A stretch of 64,000 nt of DNA from Homarus americanus (lineage: Eukaryota; Arthropoda; Malacostraca; Decapoda; Nephropidae), in contig NW_024726235.1 of assembly GCF_018991925.1 (NCBI RefSeq), positions 7,234,253-7,298,252 of the forward strand, in the 5' to 3' direction. Below are positions 1 through 10,470 of this stretch, in pieces. The position numbers and the translations under genes are program-made. A model generated the notes under the pieces. The model was not told the origin of the DNA, did not search any database, and saw nothing but the letters and a program-made list of their open reading frames with translations. How positions within the stretch are numbered: the stretch's first letter is position 1; each line of letters begins with the position of its first letter.

Positions 1-72
1 GAGACGTCCACTACAAGCCCACCTGGGCAAAGGTCACTGACCCCAGATCGGGGCCTGGAGGGCAAAATTGTG

Positions 73-147
<75 letters not shown>

Positions 148-472
148 TTAATTCATTATAAATAAAATGTATTATATAAAATAAAAAAATAAAAATAAAA
201 ATAATAAAATAAAAACAACACTGTAATAATAATAATAATAATAATAATAAAGAACCACAAAGAAATACAAATATGAAGAAAAAATAAGATCAAAAGTGAG
301 AAACAATATATGTATGTTGTGTTGTCAAAGTAAGAGAAACAATTTAAACCCTGCAATTGTATGTAAATGGGGCAGAAAGGCAGATCAGCAACCTGGGACT
401 TAGTCACAATTTTTGTGATGCCACATGGCAACAGGGTCTAACATTAGACAATACATTATGCTTCTAATGTCT
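1..472 (-). repeat. LINE-derived short element, copy A (3' part)
   Basis: Read on the minus strand, positions 472 to about 300 match the 5' untranslated region of the LINE at 8381-12618. An AT-rich (TAA)n filler follows, and bases 1-64 match the 3' tail of that LINE (GGCCCCGAT..GGGTCAGTGACC type). No ORF of the parent remains. The copy is cut at 472 by the LTR element and resumes at 2365. The window edge truncates its far end. Confidence 0.7.
71..148. repeat. (TAA)n microsatellite
   Basis: About 25 uninterrupted TAA units form the filler of LINE-derived copy A. A shorter (TAA)n run occurs at 224-250. Confidence 0.95.
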
Positions 473-1131
473 TGTAGTGGACTTCTCCCCTACAACTGCG
501 TAGCCGCACCACCAGCTGCTACCATCTTCCCTAGCAACGAAACTAGCGACAAGCGAGTGGCGTCACCAGATGCTATCGTATCCTAGCAACCGAGCAAAAG
601 ACGGGTTACTTCTCGGGTTTTCCCAACATGACTCATAGATGACTCACGGCTGCTGGGTATATATGCTCTGTCTCTCCATTGAGATTCATTCTAGCCTCTC
701 TTCTACAACACGCAACACCTCCTCCTCCGCCGCTGCCTGGCGGCCCTCGCTTCTCCTCGCCTGCCTGGCAGTCCTCGCTCCCGCCAGCGAGCATGGCGAC
801 CCACCAGCTGTCCTTCTCTGAGCTTCCTCACCAACCAACTCTCATTCTGACCATCTTCCTGAACACGCAACACCTCCTCCAGCAAGCTCCACGCCCTCCA
901 GCACTCATTCAACCAGGAGGCCAGCAACAGGCAACATCTTCTCTAACGAAGCTCCTGCACATCTACCTCCTTCAACACGCTACTCACCGAACATCTCTAC
1001 TGAGCAGCTCCTCACCACACGGCACCTCCAGCACCAGACTGTAAATCATATAACTTATATTATACAAGAAAACCACATTAGAGTTTCCATCCATCCTGAG
1101 TGCTAGACACATTATACCACGAATTCCTACA
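473..1131 (+). repeat. 5' LTR of the TRIM-like element
   Basis: It is 659 bp with TG..CA ends, a TATA box at about 656 and a C-rich body that opens spurious ORFs. A related body (CCTGCCTGGCGGTCCTCGC) recurs in the solo LTR at 7535-8106. Confidence 0.85.
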
Positions 1132-1133
1132 AA

Positions 1134-1148
1134 TGGTGACTCCCGGAG
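1134..1148 (+). promoter_or_regulatory. Primer-binding-site-like sequence
   Basis: TGGTGACTCCCGGAG begins two bases after the 5' LTR. The TGG start is what a tRNA 3' CCA end would pair with. The primer tRNA was not identified. Confidence 0.6.
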
Positions 1149-1687
1149 ATTAGCACTCACACAGGATGGAGGAGACACTGATCACGCTCCCAGTCTTCAA
1201 GCAGCATAGAAGAATGGCTTATCCACACAGAAGCAGCTCTGCTACTCTAAGCAGACACCAGCTCCTCTTCCTGCCCCCAAGCACCACATCCTACCGACCC
1301 CTGAACACGCCATCGCCTCCACACACCCTCTTTTCTCCCTCAGGTACTCCTGCTAATGTCCTGCACCCTGCTGCTGTCGTGGACCCAGCTGCTGTCACGA
1401 GCCCTAATCCGCTTCTGCTGACGCAGCCCCTGCTCCTGACCCAGGCCCACACACACCCCAGCAGGCGCATCTGACTACCCTGTACCTGTCATGAGGGAAG
1501 CACAACATTCATCGCCTCCACACACCCTTTTTCTCCCTTCTCCCACAGATAGCGTGTATCTAGACAGTTGTATTTCAGCGATCGGCTCATTCACGCCATC
1601 GCCGTTGTCTCACATGAGGCATGCACCGCCCGGTCTGCCTCACATGTGCTAAGCAACTCTACAGACAACAAGTCTCCTACACTGCCT

Positions 1688-1703
1688 GGAGGGAAGGGGG
1701 AGT
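1688..1703 (+). promoter_or_regulatory. Polypurine tract
   Basis: GGAGGGAAGGGGGAG lies directly upstream of the 3' LTR, the expected place for plus-strand priming. Confidence 0.65.
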
Positions 1704-1705
1704 AT

Positions 1706-2364
1706 TGTAGTGGACTTCTCCCTTACAACTGCGTAGCCGCACCACCAACTGCTACCATCTTCCCTAGCAACGAAACTAGCGGCAAGCGAGCGGCGTCACC
1801 AGATGCTATCGTATCCTAGCAACCGAGCAAAAGACCGGTTACTTCTCGGGTTTTCCCAACATGACTCATAGATGACTCACGGCTGCTGGGTATATAAGCT
1901 CTGTCTCTCCATTGAGATTCATTCTAGCCTCTCTTCTACAACACGCAACACCTCCTCCTCCGCCGCTGCCTGGCGGCCCTCGCTTCTCCTCGCCTGCCTT
2001 GCGGTCCTCGCTCCCGCCAGCGAGCATGGCGACCCACCAGCTGTCCTTCTCTGAGCTTCCTCACCAACCAACTCTCATTCTGACCATCTTCCTGGACACG
2101 CAACACCTCCTCCAGCAAGCTCCACGCCCTCCAGCACTCATTCAACCAGGAGGCCAGCAACAGGCAACATCTTCTCTAACGAAGCTCCTGCACATCTACC
2201 TCCTTCAACACGCTACTCACCGAACGTCTCTACTGAGCAGCTCCTCACCACACGGCACCTCCAGCACCAGACTGTAAATCATATAACTTATATTATACAA
2301 GAAAACCACATTAGAGTTTCCATCCATCCTGAGTGCTAGACACATTATATCACGAATTCCTACA
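1706..2364 (+). repeat. 3' LTR of the TRIM-like element
   Basis: It has the same length and ends as the 5' LTR, with about 11 substitutions and no indels seen. Confidence 0.85.
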
Positions 2365-2420
2365 ATCTCCCCAGGCGGTAGTACCTCCCTGTTTGGTAGC
2401 TGCCTACTACCTACTACCTA
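2365..2420 (-). repeat. LINE-derived short element, copy A (5' end)
   Basis: This is the remaining 5' terminus of copy A (plus-strand ccaggcggtagtacctccc, ending in CTACCTACTACC). It matches 12560-12618 of the parent LINE. 2421-2550 holds nothing recognised. Confidence 0.65.
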
Positions 2421-2550
2421 AAAAATCACATCAGTGTAGCATCGTCATAAAATTTCACGTTGGTTCAGCGTGTACATAAACATTGTATAAATAAATGATA
2501 TATACTAGAAAGACAAATCAAGACAGATATATAGCTAGAGATAGATATTA

Positions 2551-2941
2551 TCTACCGCCTGGGAAGATATTGGAAGCATAATGTGTTGTCTAATGGTAGA
2601 CCCTGCTGCTATATGGCATCACGAATATTGTGACCAAGTCCCAGGTTGCTGATCTGACTTTCTGCCTCATTTACACACAATTGCAGGGTCTCAATTGTTT
2701 CTCTTAATATTGACAACACATCAGACTACATATAGCATTTCTCACTATTGATTTTTTTTTATTATCATTATTAGTGTTGTTATTGTTATTATTATTTTAT
2801 TTTACGTTTTATTATAAATTTTATTTAATATGAATTACTGTATTATTATTATTATTATTACCTGTATTAAATTTTCGCCCCCCAGGCCCCGATGTGGGTC
2901 AGTGACCTGTGCCCGGGTGGGCTAATCTTCAAAAAAAAAAA
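2551..2941 (+). repeat. LINE-derived short element, copy B, with poly(A)
   Basis: On the plus strand this copy has the 5' UTR block of the LINE at 8381-12618 (2551-2780), an ATT-rich filler (2755-2870), and the LINE 3' tail (2877-2928, ending GGGTGGGCTAAT). An A-run follows at 2930-2941. The parent ORF is missing. It lies head to head with copy A. The flanks at about 2446-2480 and 2945-2985 resemble each other. Confidence 0.7.
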
Positions 2942-3238
2942 AGTGAAATCATAAAAATTCACGTTAAGTCAGAATGTACATAATGTAGTTTAGGTTGGCT
3001 AGCAATAAGTCGATTAACTCGTTTCAACCAAGGATAGCCCAATTATAACATTATAAATATATTTCCAGTGGTATGTTTTCTTGCTTTTGTTTTTTATCAT
3101 CTATTTTCTTACCTCAATATTTCGGAACACCTGAGACTATAGCCCCCCGATTATTTCATCACATGAAACCTCCTAACGTTACCAGGGGAGAGGTTAGGTT
3201 GGTTAAGTAAACGTTTGGGGGGTTCATCTTCAGGTGAG
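2942..3238. other. Unassigned AT-rich stretch
   Basis: No ORF, RNA gene or known repeat was recognised. 3175-3225 has a TTAGGTTGG-type run. Confidence 0.4.
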
Positions 3239-3645
3239 GTACTACCGCCTGAGAAGATATTGGCAGCATAATGTGTTGTGTAATGGTAGACCCTGCTGCC
3301 ATAGGGCATCACGAAAATTGTGACCAAGTCCAAGGTTGCTGATCTGACTTTCTGCCCCATTTACATACAATTGCAGGGTCTCAATTGTTTATCTTTCTTT
3401 GACAACACAACATACATAAATTACATACTGTATATCGTTTCTCACTCTTGATCTTTTTTAATTTTTGTATTTGTTTATGGTTCTTTATTATTATTGTTGT
3501 TATTTATTATTATTATCCGTGTTGTTATTATTATTATTAATGTCATTATTATTTTGTTTTTAATTTTGTAATTTTTATTATAAATTTTATTTACTATGAA
3601 CAAATTATTATTATTCTTGTTATTATTATTAGATTTTTTTTTAGA
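3239..3645 (+). repeat. LINE-derived short element, copy C, truncated
   Basis: It has the same 5' UTR block as copies A and B (TACCGCC..GAAGATATTGG onward), followed by ATT-rich filler. It then stops at the poly(T) of the minus-strand retroelement at 3645. The LINE 3' tail is not found, so the copy was probably cut by that insertion. Confidence 0.6.
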
Positions 3646-4770
3646 TTGCCCCCGAGGGAGTTAGTTTATTGGGCACCCCCTTACATCCTGTGCAAGGTGA
3701 AGTGCACAAGTGTTTACAGCGTCCATCTGGGAAGCATGCAGAGTTCATGCTTGCCTTTATGACTCATGCATTAAGGGCGTAAAAGCCTGAAGGGTCATGG
3801 GTTTTGTCAGCAAGTTACATAAAGTGACAGAATGATGAGTGTGTGGGAGGAAAATTCCCGGTACAATTTATGTTTATGGCAAAGCGTGGCAGGTCCCAAA
3901 TAATGTCAAGTGCCAGGCCATAGGCGTTGACAATATTGAGGGACATACCTTTTAGTGTGATTGTGATGGCGTGTACGTCGGTAGAGTCGACTTCAAGGGG
4001 GACGTCGAGAGGTTGGTAGGGGACGTTCTTCTTGGTGTAGGTACGTAGTCCACTAGCATGTCCACATGGTGGTCAATTGATGTGGAGAACTGGAGTGGGT
4101 GGGCTCCAGGTGCCGCCATGAGCAGGCGTGGCTTGCGGTGGGTGGACGGGGGCAGCCGGGCACACCGGGGCAGGCTCGGTAGAGTGGACGCCAGCAGAGA
4201 TGCCAGGCGGCAATGGATTAGGCCGTGAGCAAGAGGGGCACACAGGGGGGCTACCAGCTTGTGTCAAACCAGAAGAGGGGGGGTGACTGAGTAGCAGCTG
4301 GAGGCAGGAGTAGTCTGTGTAGGTTGGAGATGGCGGTACAGAGTGTATCAAAGAGTCTTTCAATACGGTTGGTAAATTCGTGTAAGAGGGATATGATCTG
4401 TGTCGTGTCACCGGAGGGGGTTGTGGGGGGCACCGGTGGGAGCACAAGGCCTGACAGCGTCAGAGTACCGTAGAGACGGGGAGGAGGCCCAGTAGTAGTT
4501 GAGTTAGGAGACGGCCGGGACTGCTGTGTTGCAGCCAGGTGAGGCCAGGCAGGGGCAGGTGTTGTTGAAGAAGGCGTTGCTTGAGACAGAGGGGACGCAG
4601 AGGGATGCGGCCCGGTAGGCTGGGGTGGAGGTTGAGGTTGACGCAGCCTTCGGGGAGGCTTTTCTCCTGGGACAGGCGGACGTTTGGGACTTTGCCGTGA
4701 GTCAGCATTGTGCCAACCACCACAATTACAACACCTGGGGTCAACAACATAGCCCACACCACCCCTATTG
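3645..4770 (-). mobile_element. Minus-strand non-LTR retroelement fragment with poly(A)
   Basis: Read on the minus strand, a proline-rich gag-like ORF (4757 to 4251) is followed by about 600 bp of non-coding sequence. An AATAAA lies near 3675 and the A-run at 3645-3655 forms the 3' end. No reverse transcriptase is present, so this is an ORF1-only derivative or a truncated copy. Its family is not recognised. Confidence 0.5.
4251..4757 (-). pseudogene. Gag-like (ORF1-type) protein fragment
   Basis: 168 codons are open. The N-terminal part has RCCNCGGWHNAD, resembling the start of a CCHC zinc knuckle of LINE ORF1/gag proteins, but the later His/Cys spacing is not convincing. A long Pro/Ser/Thr-rich linker follows, then a short hydrophobic helix-like tail (ISLLHEFTNRIERLF). 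Such proteins bind element RNA in the cytoplasm. There is no clear start codon and no partner ORF, so it is probably a remnant. A second frame (4447 to 4073) is also open but looks like a shadow of the same low-complexity DNA. Confidence 0.4.
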
Positions 4771-4777
4771 AGGTGGT

Positions 4778-5074
4778 GTGGGTGACCTAATTGAGGTGTA
4801 TAAGCATCTCAAAGGGCACTTCTCAGTCGAGTGTCCTTACCTGGAGCTGGCGGACGCTCGCCCCACAAGGGCTCACAGCTCAAGGTTGAAGAAGCAGCAG
4901 GTCCAGAAAACTGTGAGGGCAAACTTTTTCGGAGTGAGAGTTGTGAACTCTTGGAACAATCTACCAGAAATTGTTGTGACGGCACCGAGTGTGAGCTCTT
5001 TCAAGACCAGACTTGACCAACACGAGCAGGTTCAGGTTACATTCAGGAGCCGGTGCATGCCCAATACTTGCTAA
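4778..5074 (+). pseudogene. C-terminal tail of a LINE reverse transcriptase
   Basis: 98 codons match the C-terminal end typical of CR1/Jockey-like reverse transcriptases: a DLIEVYK motif, a basic RLKKQQVQK stretch, FFGVRVVNSWNNLP, then SFKTRLDQH. The catalytic palm lies upstream in intact elements and is absent, so this is a 5'-truncated copy. It starts abruptly next to the minus-strand element at 3645-4770. Confidence 0.65.
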
Positions 5075-5227
5075 CAGTGCGTAACAGAGACGTGACCGAT
5101 CACCCAAGTAGCTAACTAGCCGATCAGTGGTGAAGAGGATAAAAGTAAACAATGCCAAGCAACACAGCACCCACTTCAGTCTTTTTGCTGAATTTTTTAA
5201 ATAGTAATAGTTCCACAAATCTTCGTA

Positions 5228-5298
5228 GCATCGGTGGTTCAGTGGTAGAATTCTCGCCTGCCACGCGGGAGGCCCGGGTTCGATTCCCGGCCGATGCA
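5228..5298 (+). tRNA. tRNA-Gly (anticodon GCC)
   Basis: It folds as a 71-nt cloverleaf. The acceptor 5' strand GCATCGG pairs with CCGATGC (5291-5297), and the discriminator base is A at 5298. The anticodon arm is CTCGC-CTGCCAC-GCGGG with GCC at 5260-5262. The B box GGTTCGATTCC is intact. A T-run (TTCTTTTTG) just downstream fits a Pol III terminator. No mismatches were seen in the stems other than ordinary G-T, so it looks functional. Confidence 0.95.
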
Positions 5299-6237
5299 TT
5301 CTTTTTGTTATAGATGGAATAATGAAAATACAGTACTTCCGGAATGAAGTAACGCCATCAAAACCCTTCATGTTAGACTCAGTCGACGGAATGCCATTCC
5401 GTTGATTGAGCCTAAAATAAGGGTGTGTTACAAACTTACAGTTCTGCATGTTGGGAAAGTTTACTGTACAGGGTAAAGATGCAGGAATGTTCTATACCAA
5501 TCTACTGTAAAACCATACGATTTCATTAATGAAACTCGAAAGTTGAACTCACTCATCCCCCCCAGGTATAGCGTTAGGGTGTTTGATCATGTCATTTCCT
5601 GACACGTGATATAAAGAGGTTAATCTCGTAATAATTCACCAACGTTGTCCACGTTCCATTCACCAAGTTCAGGCTGGGAAGACGCAAAACAAAAGCCAGT
5701 AATCTGCACAAAACGCAATTGCCTATGGTGGATACAGCGATTTATGGTTATTTGGGCACCGTTTCATCTTATTCTTGTGTTATATTAGTTCTTGCTTCTA
5801 TATATACTTTCATTTGAAACTGTCCATATTTCAGTTTACAGTATACATTCAATGTATTTTAAATAGCTGTTATAACGCCGAGGACGATGGGGCTTTAAAG
5901 CCACTGATCTTACTTATAACCCCCCTGAGCAGTACATGTCCGTACCCATGGGGCCAATTTTGTTTCGAGTATTGAGTCAGCTGAAAAAAAAAGAGAAAAA
6001 AGTCGTAGCTCAAGTTACGACAACCTTTGAAGTATACAGTACACACACACACACTTGCCAGACATGGTGTTCTACGAAGACATCATATTAAACAGATAGT
6101 ACTTACTTTGATATTTGGTACGAATGAAAGCAACTTTCTTTAAGTGGCATGGTGAGAGTAAGTGAGAGTACGCTCGCACCGAACGGCTCAGTTGTTGGTG
6201 AAAAGTTGGAAACAAAGAGCGGACAAGAAGATCCGAC
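5299..6237. other. Upstream region of the SON gene, including putative 5' UTR
   Basis: No repeat family or ORF was recognised. An (AC)n run lies at 6041-6053. The last 100 bases (6140-6237) are richer in CG dinucleotides than the surroundings and precede a good start context (CGACATGG), so promoter and 5' UTR of the SON gene probably lie here. No TATA box was identified. Confidence 0.35.
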
Positions 6238-6266
6238 ATGGCCGATTTTTCGGTGGAATATTTACG
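6238..6266 (+). CDS. SON: Putative SON exon 1 (start codon)
   Basis: ATG in good context (CGACATGG) opens MADFSVEYL plus two bases CG, followed by the donor GTAAAT. The phase (two leftover bases) is exactly what exon 2 at 15973 needs: CG plus A gives Arg, followed by [10 protein letters not shown]. The intron would be 9.7 kb and filled with transposons. Evidence is start context, donor and phase only; a chance fit has about a one-in-three phase probability. The alternative is that translation starts at ATG 15983 in exon 2. Confidence 0.45.
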
Positions 6267-7530
6267 GTAAATAATTAATTCATCTTCGTACAATCACTTA
6301 GAGACATCATTCTTGTGTTATTGTAAGGGGGGGGGGAGGGGTATGAACAACAACTAGCTGCCACCCTGCGAGGGCTTGGCACTCTTACAACAACGTTGAT
6401 ACTCTGACCTGGTAGCGTGACGTGAGAGGAAGGCCCATGGGTACATGTAAATATAGTATCGAGTATTATGGAGAGAACAACGGTGAATACTGTAGGTGAA
6501 TCAGACCCACATACAAATACAATGTTTTTTAAACCCAAAAATGGTTACAGAAAGGACGTATGCACCCAAAACAGGAACTCCTAGTACCATGCCCTCAAGC
6601 TCAATTTACTTGCACCACTACTGGGTGTACCCACACCAAAACGCACATAAACTCTTACAGCACCATAGTACCAATAAAACCAGTGGCACCTGCCAGTACA
6701 ACACTCAATACCCCAGGGGCAATACTCCAGCGGCCGCCAGGGGAGTCTCATCACCAAGTGACACCTTCCAACAAACTCCGATAATACCGGTGGACTAACA
6801 CCACCACACCAACAGCCCCACTGAGTTATGTGCTGTACTCATCCACCAATGATGGGGCTGGCAGTGGTTTGTGGGCTTGACGATCCGGGTTCACCACAGG
6901 GGCAGGGCGTTAGGGGAATACTACCCCCTATGGGGCCCATGGGTGGTAGTGGAGTTTCTGACGGTCGGGGTTCAAGGGGACACCCGACTCCACTGGACCT
7001 CAGACATCTCCCAAGACTAGTGGATGCTACAGACACGGCCTAGGCTGCGCTAGGGACCTGTGGGAGGGAAGCGTGGCGGCTCACTCATGGCGGCTCACTC
7101 ATGGCGGCTCACTCACGGTGTAACGAACCTCAACGTTTCAAAGGGACATTAACTAAGGACATAAAATACTTCACTCAAAGCACATAAACTACGTTACTTT
7201 AACACTTGCACAAACTATTAGTTAGGTCAAATCACTGAAAAATGGCGAATTACAACACGGAGAAGGTGGAGTGACCTACCTGTAGGAGGGAAGCGTGGGG
7301 CTCACTGATTTGAAAAGCCAACCACCGCCTTCCACCCCCTCTAAAGTCACAGATTCCACCTACTCAACCATTTCACTGAATTACGTTACTGTAACACTCT
7401 GACATTTGAAACTGAGACTACGAACTCAGTTTCATTTCCTACTATTATCTTTACAAACAATGCTCTGACTGAGCAATCAAAAGCAAGAATTAAATTGATT
7501 ACAAAATGTTGGATGGCAACAGGTCCCAAC
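6267..7530. other. SON intron 1, unassigned part
   Basis: It contains short open frames without recognisable similarity, a G-run at 6327-6344 and a three-fold GGCGGCTCACTCAT repeat at about 7073-7118. A related GGAAGCGTGG..CTCACT block recurs near 7290. No repeat family was named. Confidence 0.3.
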
Positions 7531-7534
7531 ATGC

Positions 7535-8106
7535 TATAGTGGATTTCTCCCCTACAAACGGTTTGTCGCTGCGTAGCCGACCCCGCGAATTCCCCAGTGT
7601 ATGCCTCATGGTCTGGGTCAACCAGCGCCGCCATACATCACGGAGGTCAACTACTAAGCCACGCCTAACCCCTGCTATTTAAGACCTGACCTCGTGGTGA
7701 TCTCTCTCTTTCTACCTACACCAACCAGCCAGCAACACCTCCTCCTCCTCCGCCTGCCTGGCGGTCCTCGCTCCCGCCGGCAAGCATGGCGACCCACCAG
7801 CTGTCCTCCTCTGAGCATCCTCACCAACCAACTCTCTTCTTCTAGCTACAGCCGCAGCAAGCTACACCACCTCCTCTGCCTGCCTGGCGGTCCTCGCTCC
7901 CGCCGGCGAGCATGGCGACCCACAAGCTGTCCTCCTCTGAGCACCCTCACCAACCAGCTCTCTCTACATCACGCTTGTAACCATGCTGCCTTCCCAGCAC
8001 CAAGCTGCATTGTGCATCCAATACAACATGTATACAGAGAGCACATTGTGAGTTTCCTTTCTCCATCCCATCCTGAGTAAGAACCCAAACACATCTGTTC
8101 CCCACA
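7535..8106 (+). mobile_element. Solo LTR related to the TRIM LTR
   Basis: The start tatagtggatttctcccc resembles TGTAGTGGACTTCTCCCC of the 473-2364 LTR, with the TG changed to TA. It ends CCCCACA and is flanked by exact 4-bp duplications ATGC (7531-7534, 8107-8110). CTATTTAAG near 7674 is a possible TATA. A module of about 125 bp (CCTGCCTGGCGG..CACCAGCTGTCC) is present twice, at 7750-7830 and 7885-7955. With no internal region, it is best read as a recombination product inside SON intron 1. Confidence 0.7.
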
Positions 8107-8498
8107 ATGCAACGCCTTGCTGCATCACCCGAGGCAGATTTCAAAAGGTTCCCTTCAGAATATTAACTCATTCCTCAGTTAACCTCCCTACCACAATTTC
8201 ACTATGATTATCAGTCTCTGATATTCATAGGTGAAAAAAAAGGTTTACAGGTTCTCGGTAGCAAAAAGAGCTCACAAACTTCCGTCAACAAACACACAAC
8301 TCGATGACGTCATCAAGGAAACAGAGAACGGCAGACATTTCCACCGGGAGACTCAGAAGGTTTTATGGACGTGTAAGCGGTTTTTTTACGGGAATTAGCC
8401 AACCCGGGCACAGGTCAAACGACCCACAACGGAGCCTGGGGGGCGAAAAAAAAAGAACGGAAAGAAATTGAAAATATAGAAAAAAAGGTTATACTGTA

Positions 8499-9590
8499 TT
8501 AATCTACACCACGAAGATGCCGGAAAACCAGCTTTTTAAAGTGAGACAGATTGTAAGAGCATGGAAACACAGAAGAAGGCAAAGCATTCCACAGTTTGGC
8601 TGTGTGAGGAAAGAAGGAGGTACTATAACGGGTTATTCTCGTGTGACCGACATCCACAGAGAAATGGTGGGCACCGCGGGCAAGACGTGTGTTACGAACC
8701 CACGGCCTTACCGGCGGTACACAGGATGCCAAATCCCCTGAACATTGCCCGTTAAAGTACCTGTAAAAGAGAGAGAGTGAAGCAACATTGCGGCGAAGAG
8801 AAAGGGGAGAGAGATTGTCGACTAAAGGAGGAGAGTTAATAAGACGAAATGCCTTTGATTCCACCCTATCTAATAGTTGGACAGAAGAAGAGCCACCCCA
8901 GATATGAGAGCAGTACTCCAAGTTAGGACGAATGAATCCCTTATATACTTGGAGCAACTGCTCAGGAGTGAAGTAGCTGCGGCATCTGTACAGCATTCCC
9001 AACTTTCGGGAGGCAGCTTTAGTTATACTAAGGATGTGTGATTTCCAGGACATATTGGAGGAAATGGTGAGGCCTAACATATTTATTTCAGAATTTGGGA
9101 GGATGATAGCGTCCTGAAATGTAATTGGTGGGAGATCGTCTACTTTACAAAGTGTAATTGGTAAATATTGAGTTTTGTTACTATTGAACTTAACCAAGTT
9201 TGTATCTCCCCATTCAGAGATGCTGCACAGATCCGCGTTGATAGAAGTAATGATATCAGTTCTAGAAACAGATCTAGTTTGAGAGTTAGGAGGAAGGGGA
9301 AAATGTGAGGAAGAGTGAAGAGTAGAATCATCGGCGTAAGAATGGATAGAATTAGTTGTAGTGTGAAGTAAATCATTGATAAAAAGAAGAAAGAGAGTTG
9401 GTGAAAGAACAGAACCCTGTGGGACGCCACTATTGGTAGAGAAAGAGCGAGAAATCGATCCCTCGACAACAACTGCCATGGATCGATTCTCAAGGAAGCT
9501 AGAGATGAGAGAACAAAGTGGGGAAGAGAAACCAAAAGAGGGAAGTTTAGATAGCAAAGACTTGTGCCATACCCTGTCAAATGCTTTGGA
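8499..9590 (-). pseudogene. LINE reverse transcriptase, C-terminal part
   Basis: It begins at KAFDRVWHKSLL (RT palm, the residues after the first catalytic Asp) and continues with GVPQGSVLSPTLF and the catalytic YADD box (SYADDSTLH). The thumb and a C-terminal tail with RLINSPPLVDNLSPLSLRR and FFPHTAKLWNALPSSVF follow. About 363 codons are open to the stop at 8499. The protein copies element RNA at a nicked target (target-primed reverse transcription). The missing N-terminal part lies at 10471-11467, across the LTR-like insert. Removing the insert rejoins ALDIS to KAFD in frame, so this half was intact at insertion. Confidence 0.85.
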
Positions 9591-10470
9591 TGTACTGCGC
9601 ACATCATTGTCATTCCTAAAAACCCGTTTTAATTCATATTACGCTACATAATATTCAAATCCACCGCGCTTGTAGAATCTCAGGAGAGACGTGTATTTCC
9701 CATCTGTTTTACCCTCAGGATCACTCTCAGTAAGTCCCGCCTTCGAACACAGTTGTCACTACGTTTATTGCACTCTCTACTGGCAAACGCAACCTTGAAT
9801 TAGTCTGTTTAAATCAACTTTAGTAATTCGCCAGACCTTTGTCAACTGAGGGTCATCTTTGAATGAGTAACAGTTAGTTTGTTTGTGATTATTGTCATTG
9901 CGTGAGTAGCGATCACTGGCAACTCAGGGGTATATAAACTCAAGATGGCCAGGGAGCGCGTCCCCTGACGCTGCCCCGTTTGTCTCCAGGTCGAGGGTGG
10001 GCTTAATTGAAACCCACCGGTCGCTCGGAGCCGGTGGATACCCAGCAGTGGTCAATATAGGAGTGATGGCGCTGATTCGGCATGATTAATCGGCTCTACT
10101 CTACCTCGTGGGCCGAGGACCCCAAACCCACCTCGGGTCGGAGTGTAACCGACCACAACAGCAGTTGTTAGAGGCGCCAGTGCTATACCCTGGGACAGGC
10201 CTTGGAATTATGGTCCACAGTGTGGTTGTATGTGTTTTTACCAGTATGTTTTATAAGGAATAAATCAATTAAGACATGTTATGGTTTCATCCTTCTTTAC
10301 CCTTATCGATCTGGTCAATGGAAAACCTAACCCAATGCCTAGTCCACTCTGCCCGCTACCTAACGAGCTACATGCTGTCCAGAGGGGGTCTGGTGGCAGC
10401 GACCCTTAGAAATTAAGATTAGAGTTAAGTTATCCCCTTAGACTTAGTGACCCCAGAATCTGGCAGTATA
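9591..10470 (+). mobile_element. LTR-like insertion (probable solo LTR) inside the LINE
   Basis: The 880-bp insert is flanked by exact TGGA duplications (9587-9590, 10471-10474). Its ends are TGTACTGC and GCAGTATA, an 8-bp inverted repeat with one mismatch. A TATA box (GGGTATATAAAC, about 9929) and an AATAAA (about 10259) lie in the order expected of an LTR. It has no ORF. A TGGTGGCAGCGACC string near 10391 resembles a primer site, so a small internal part could be included. Strand is set by TATA before AATAAA. Confidence 0.7.

Larger units (their letters stand above)
473..2364 (+). mobile_element. TRIM-like non-autonomous LTR retrotransposon
   Basis: Two 659-bp direct LTRs (473-1131 and 1706-2364) differ at about 11 positions by my count, roughly 98% identity. 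Each starts TGTAG and ends CTACA and has a TATA box near position 185 (tatatatgc or tatataagc). The internal part is only 574 bp and encodes no gag or pol. It opens with a primer-binding-like TGGTGACTCCCGGAG at 1134 and closes with a purine tract (1688-1703) just before the 3' LTR. The 4-bp duplication at the ends is GTCT/ATCT with one mismatch. The host sequence is the LINE-derived short element, whose two halves join cleanly when the LTR element is removed. Short length and lack of genes fit a TRIM; the superfamily is probably Gypsy-like but unproven. Confidence 0.85.

Noticed and set aside
639..2277. Paired identical ORFs of 60, 74 and 121 codons
   Set aside because: They lie in the two LTRs of the TRIM-like element and are C-rich shadows without similarity to known proteins.
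6496..7043. Overlapping ORFs of 65-100 codons
   Set aside because: No domain, no splice context, and both strands are equally open because of Pro/Gly-rich low complexity.
8517..9651. Plus-strand and alternative minus-strand ORFs over the RT C-terminal part
   Set aside because: Shadows of the reverse transcriptase frame with the YADD box.
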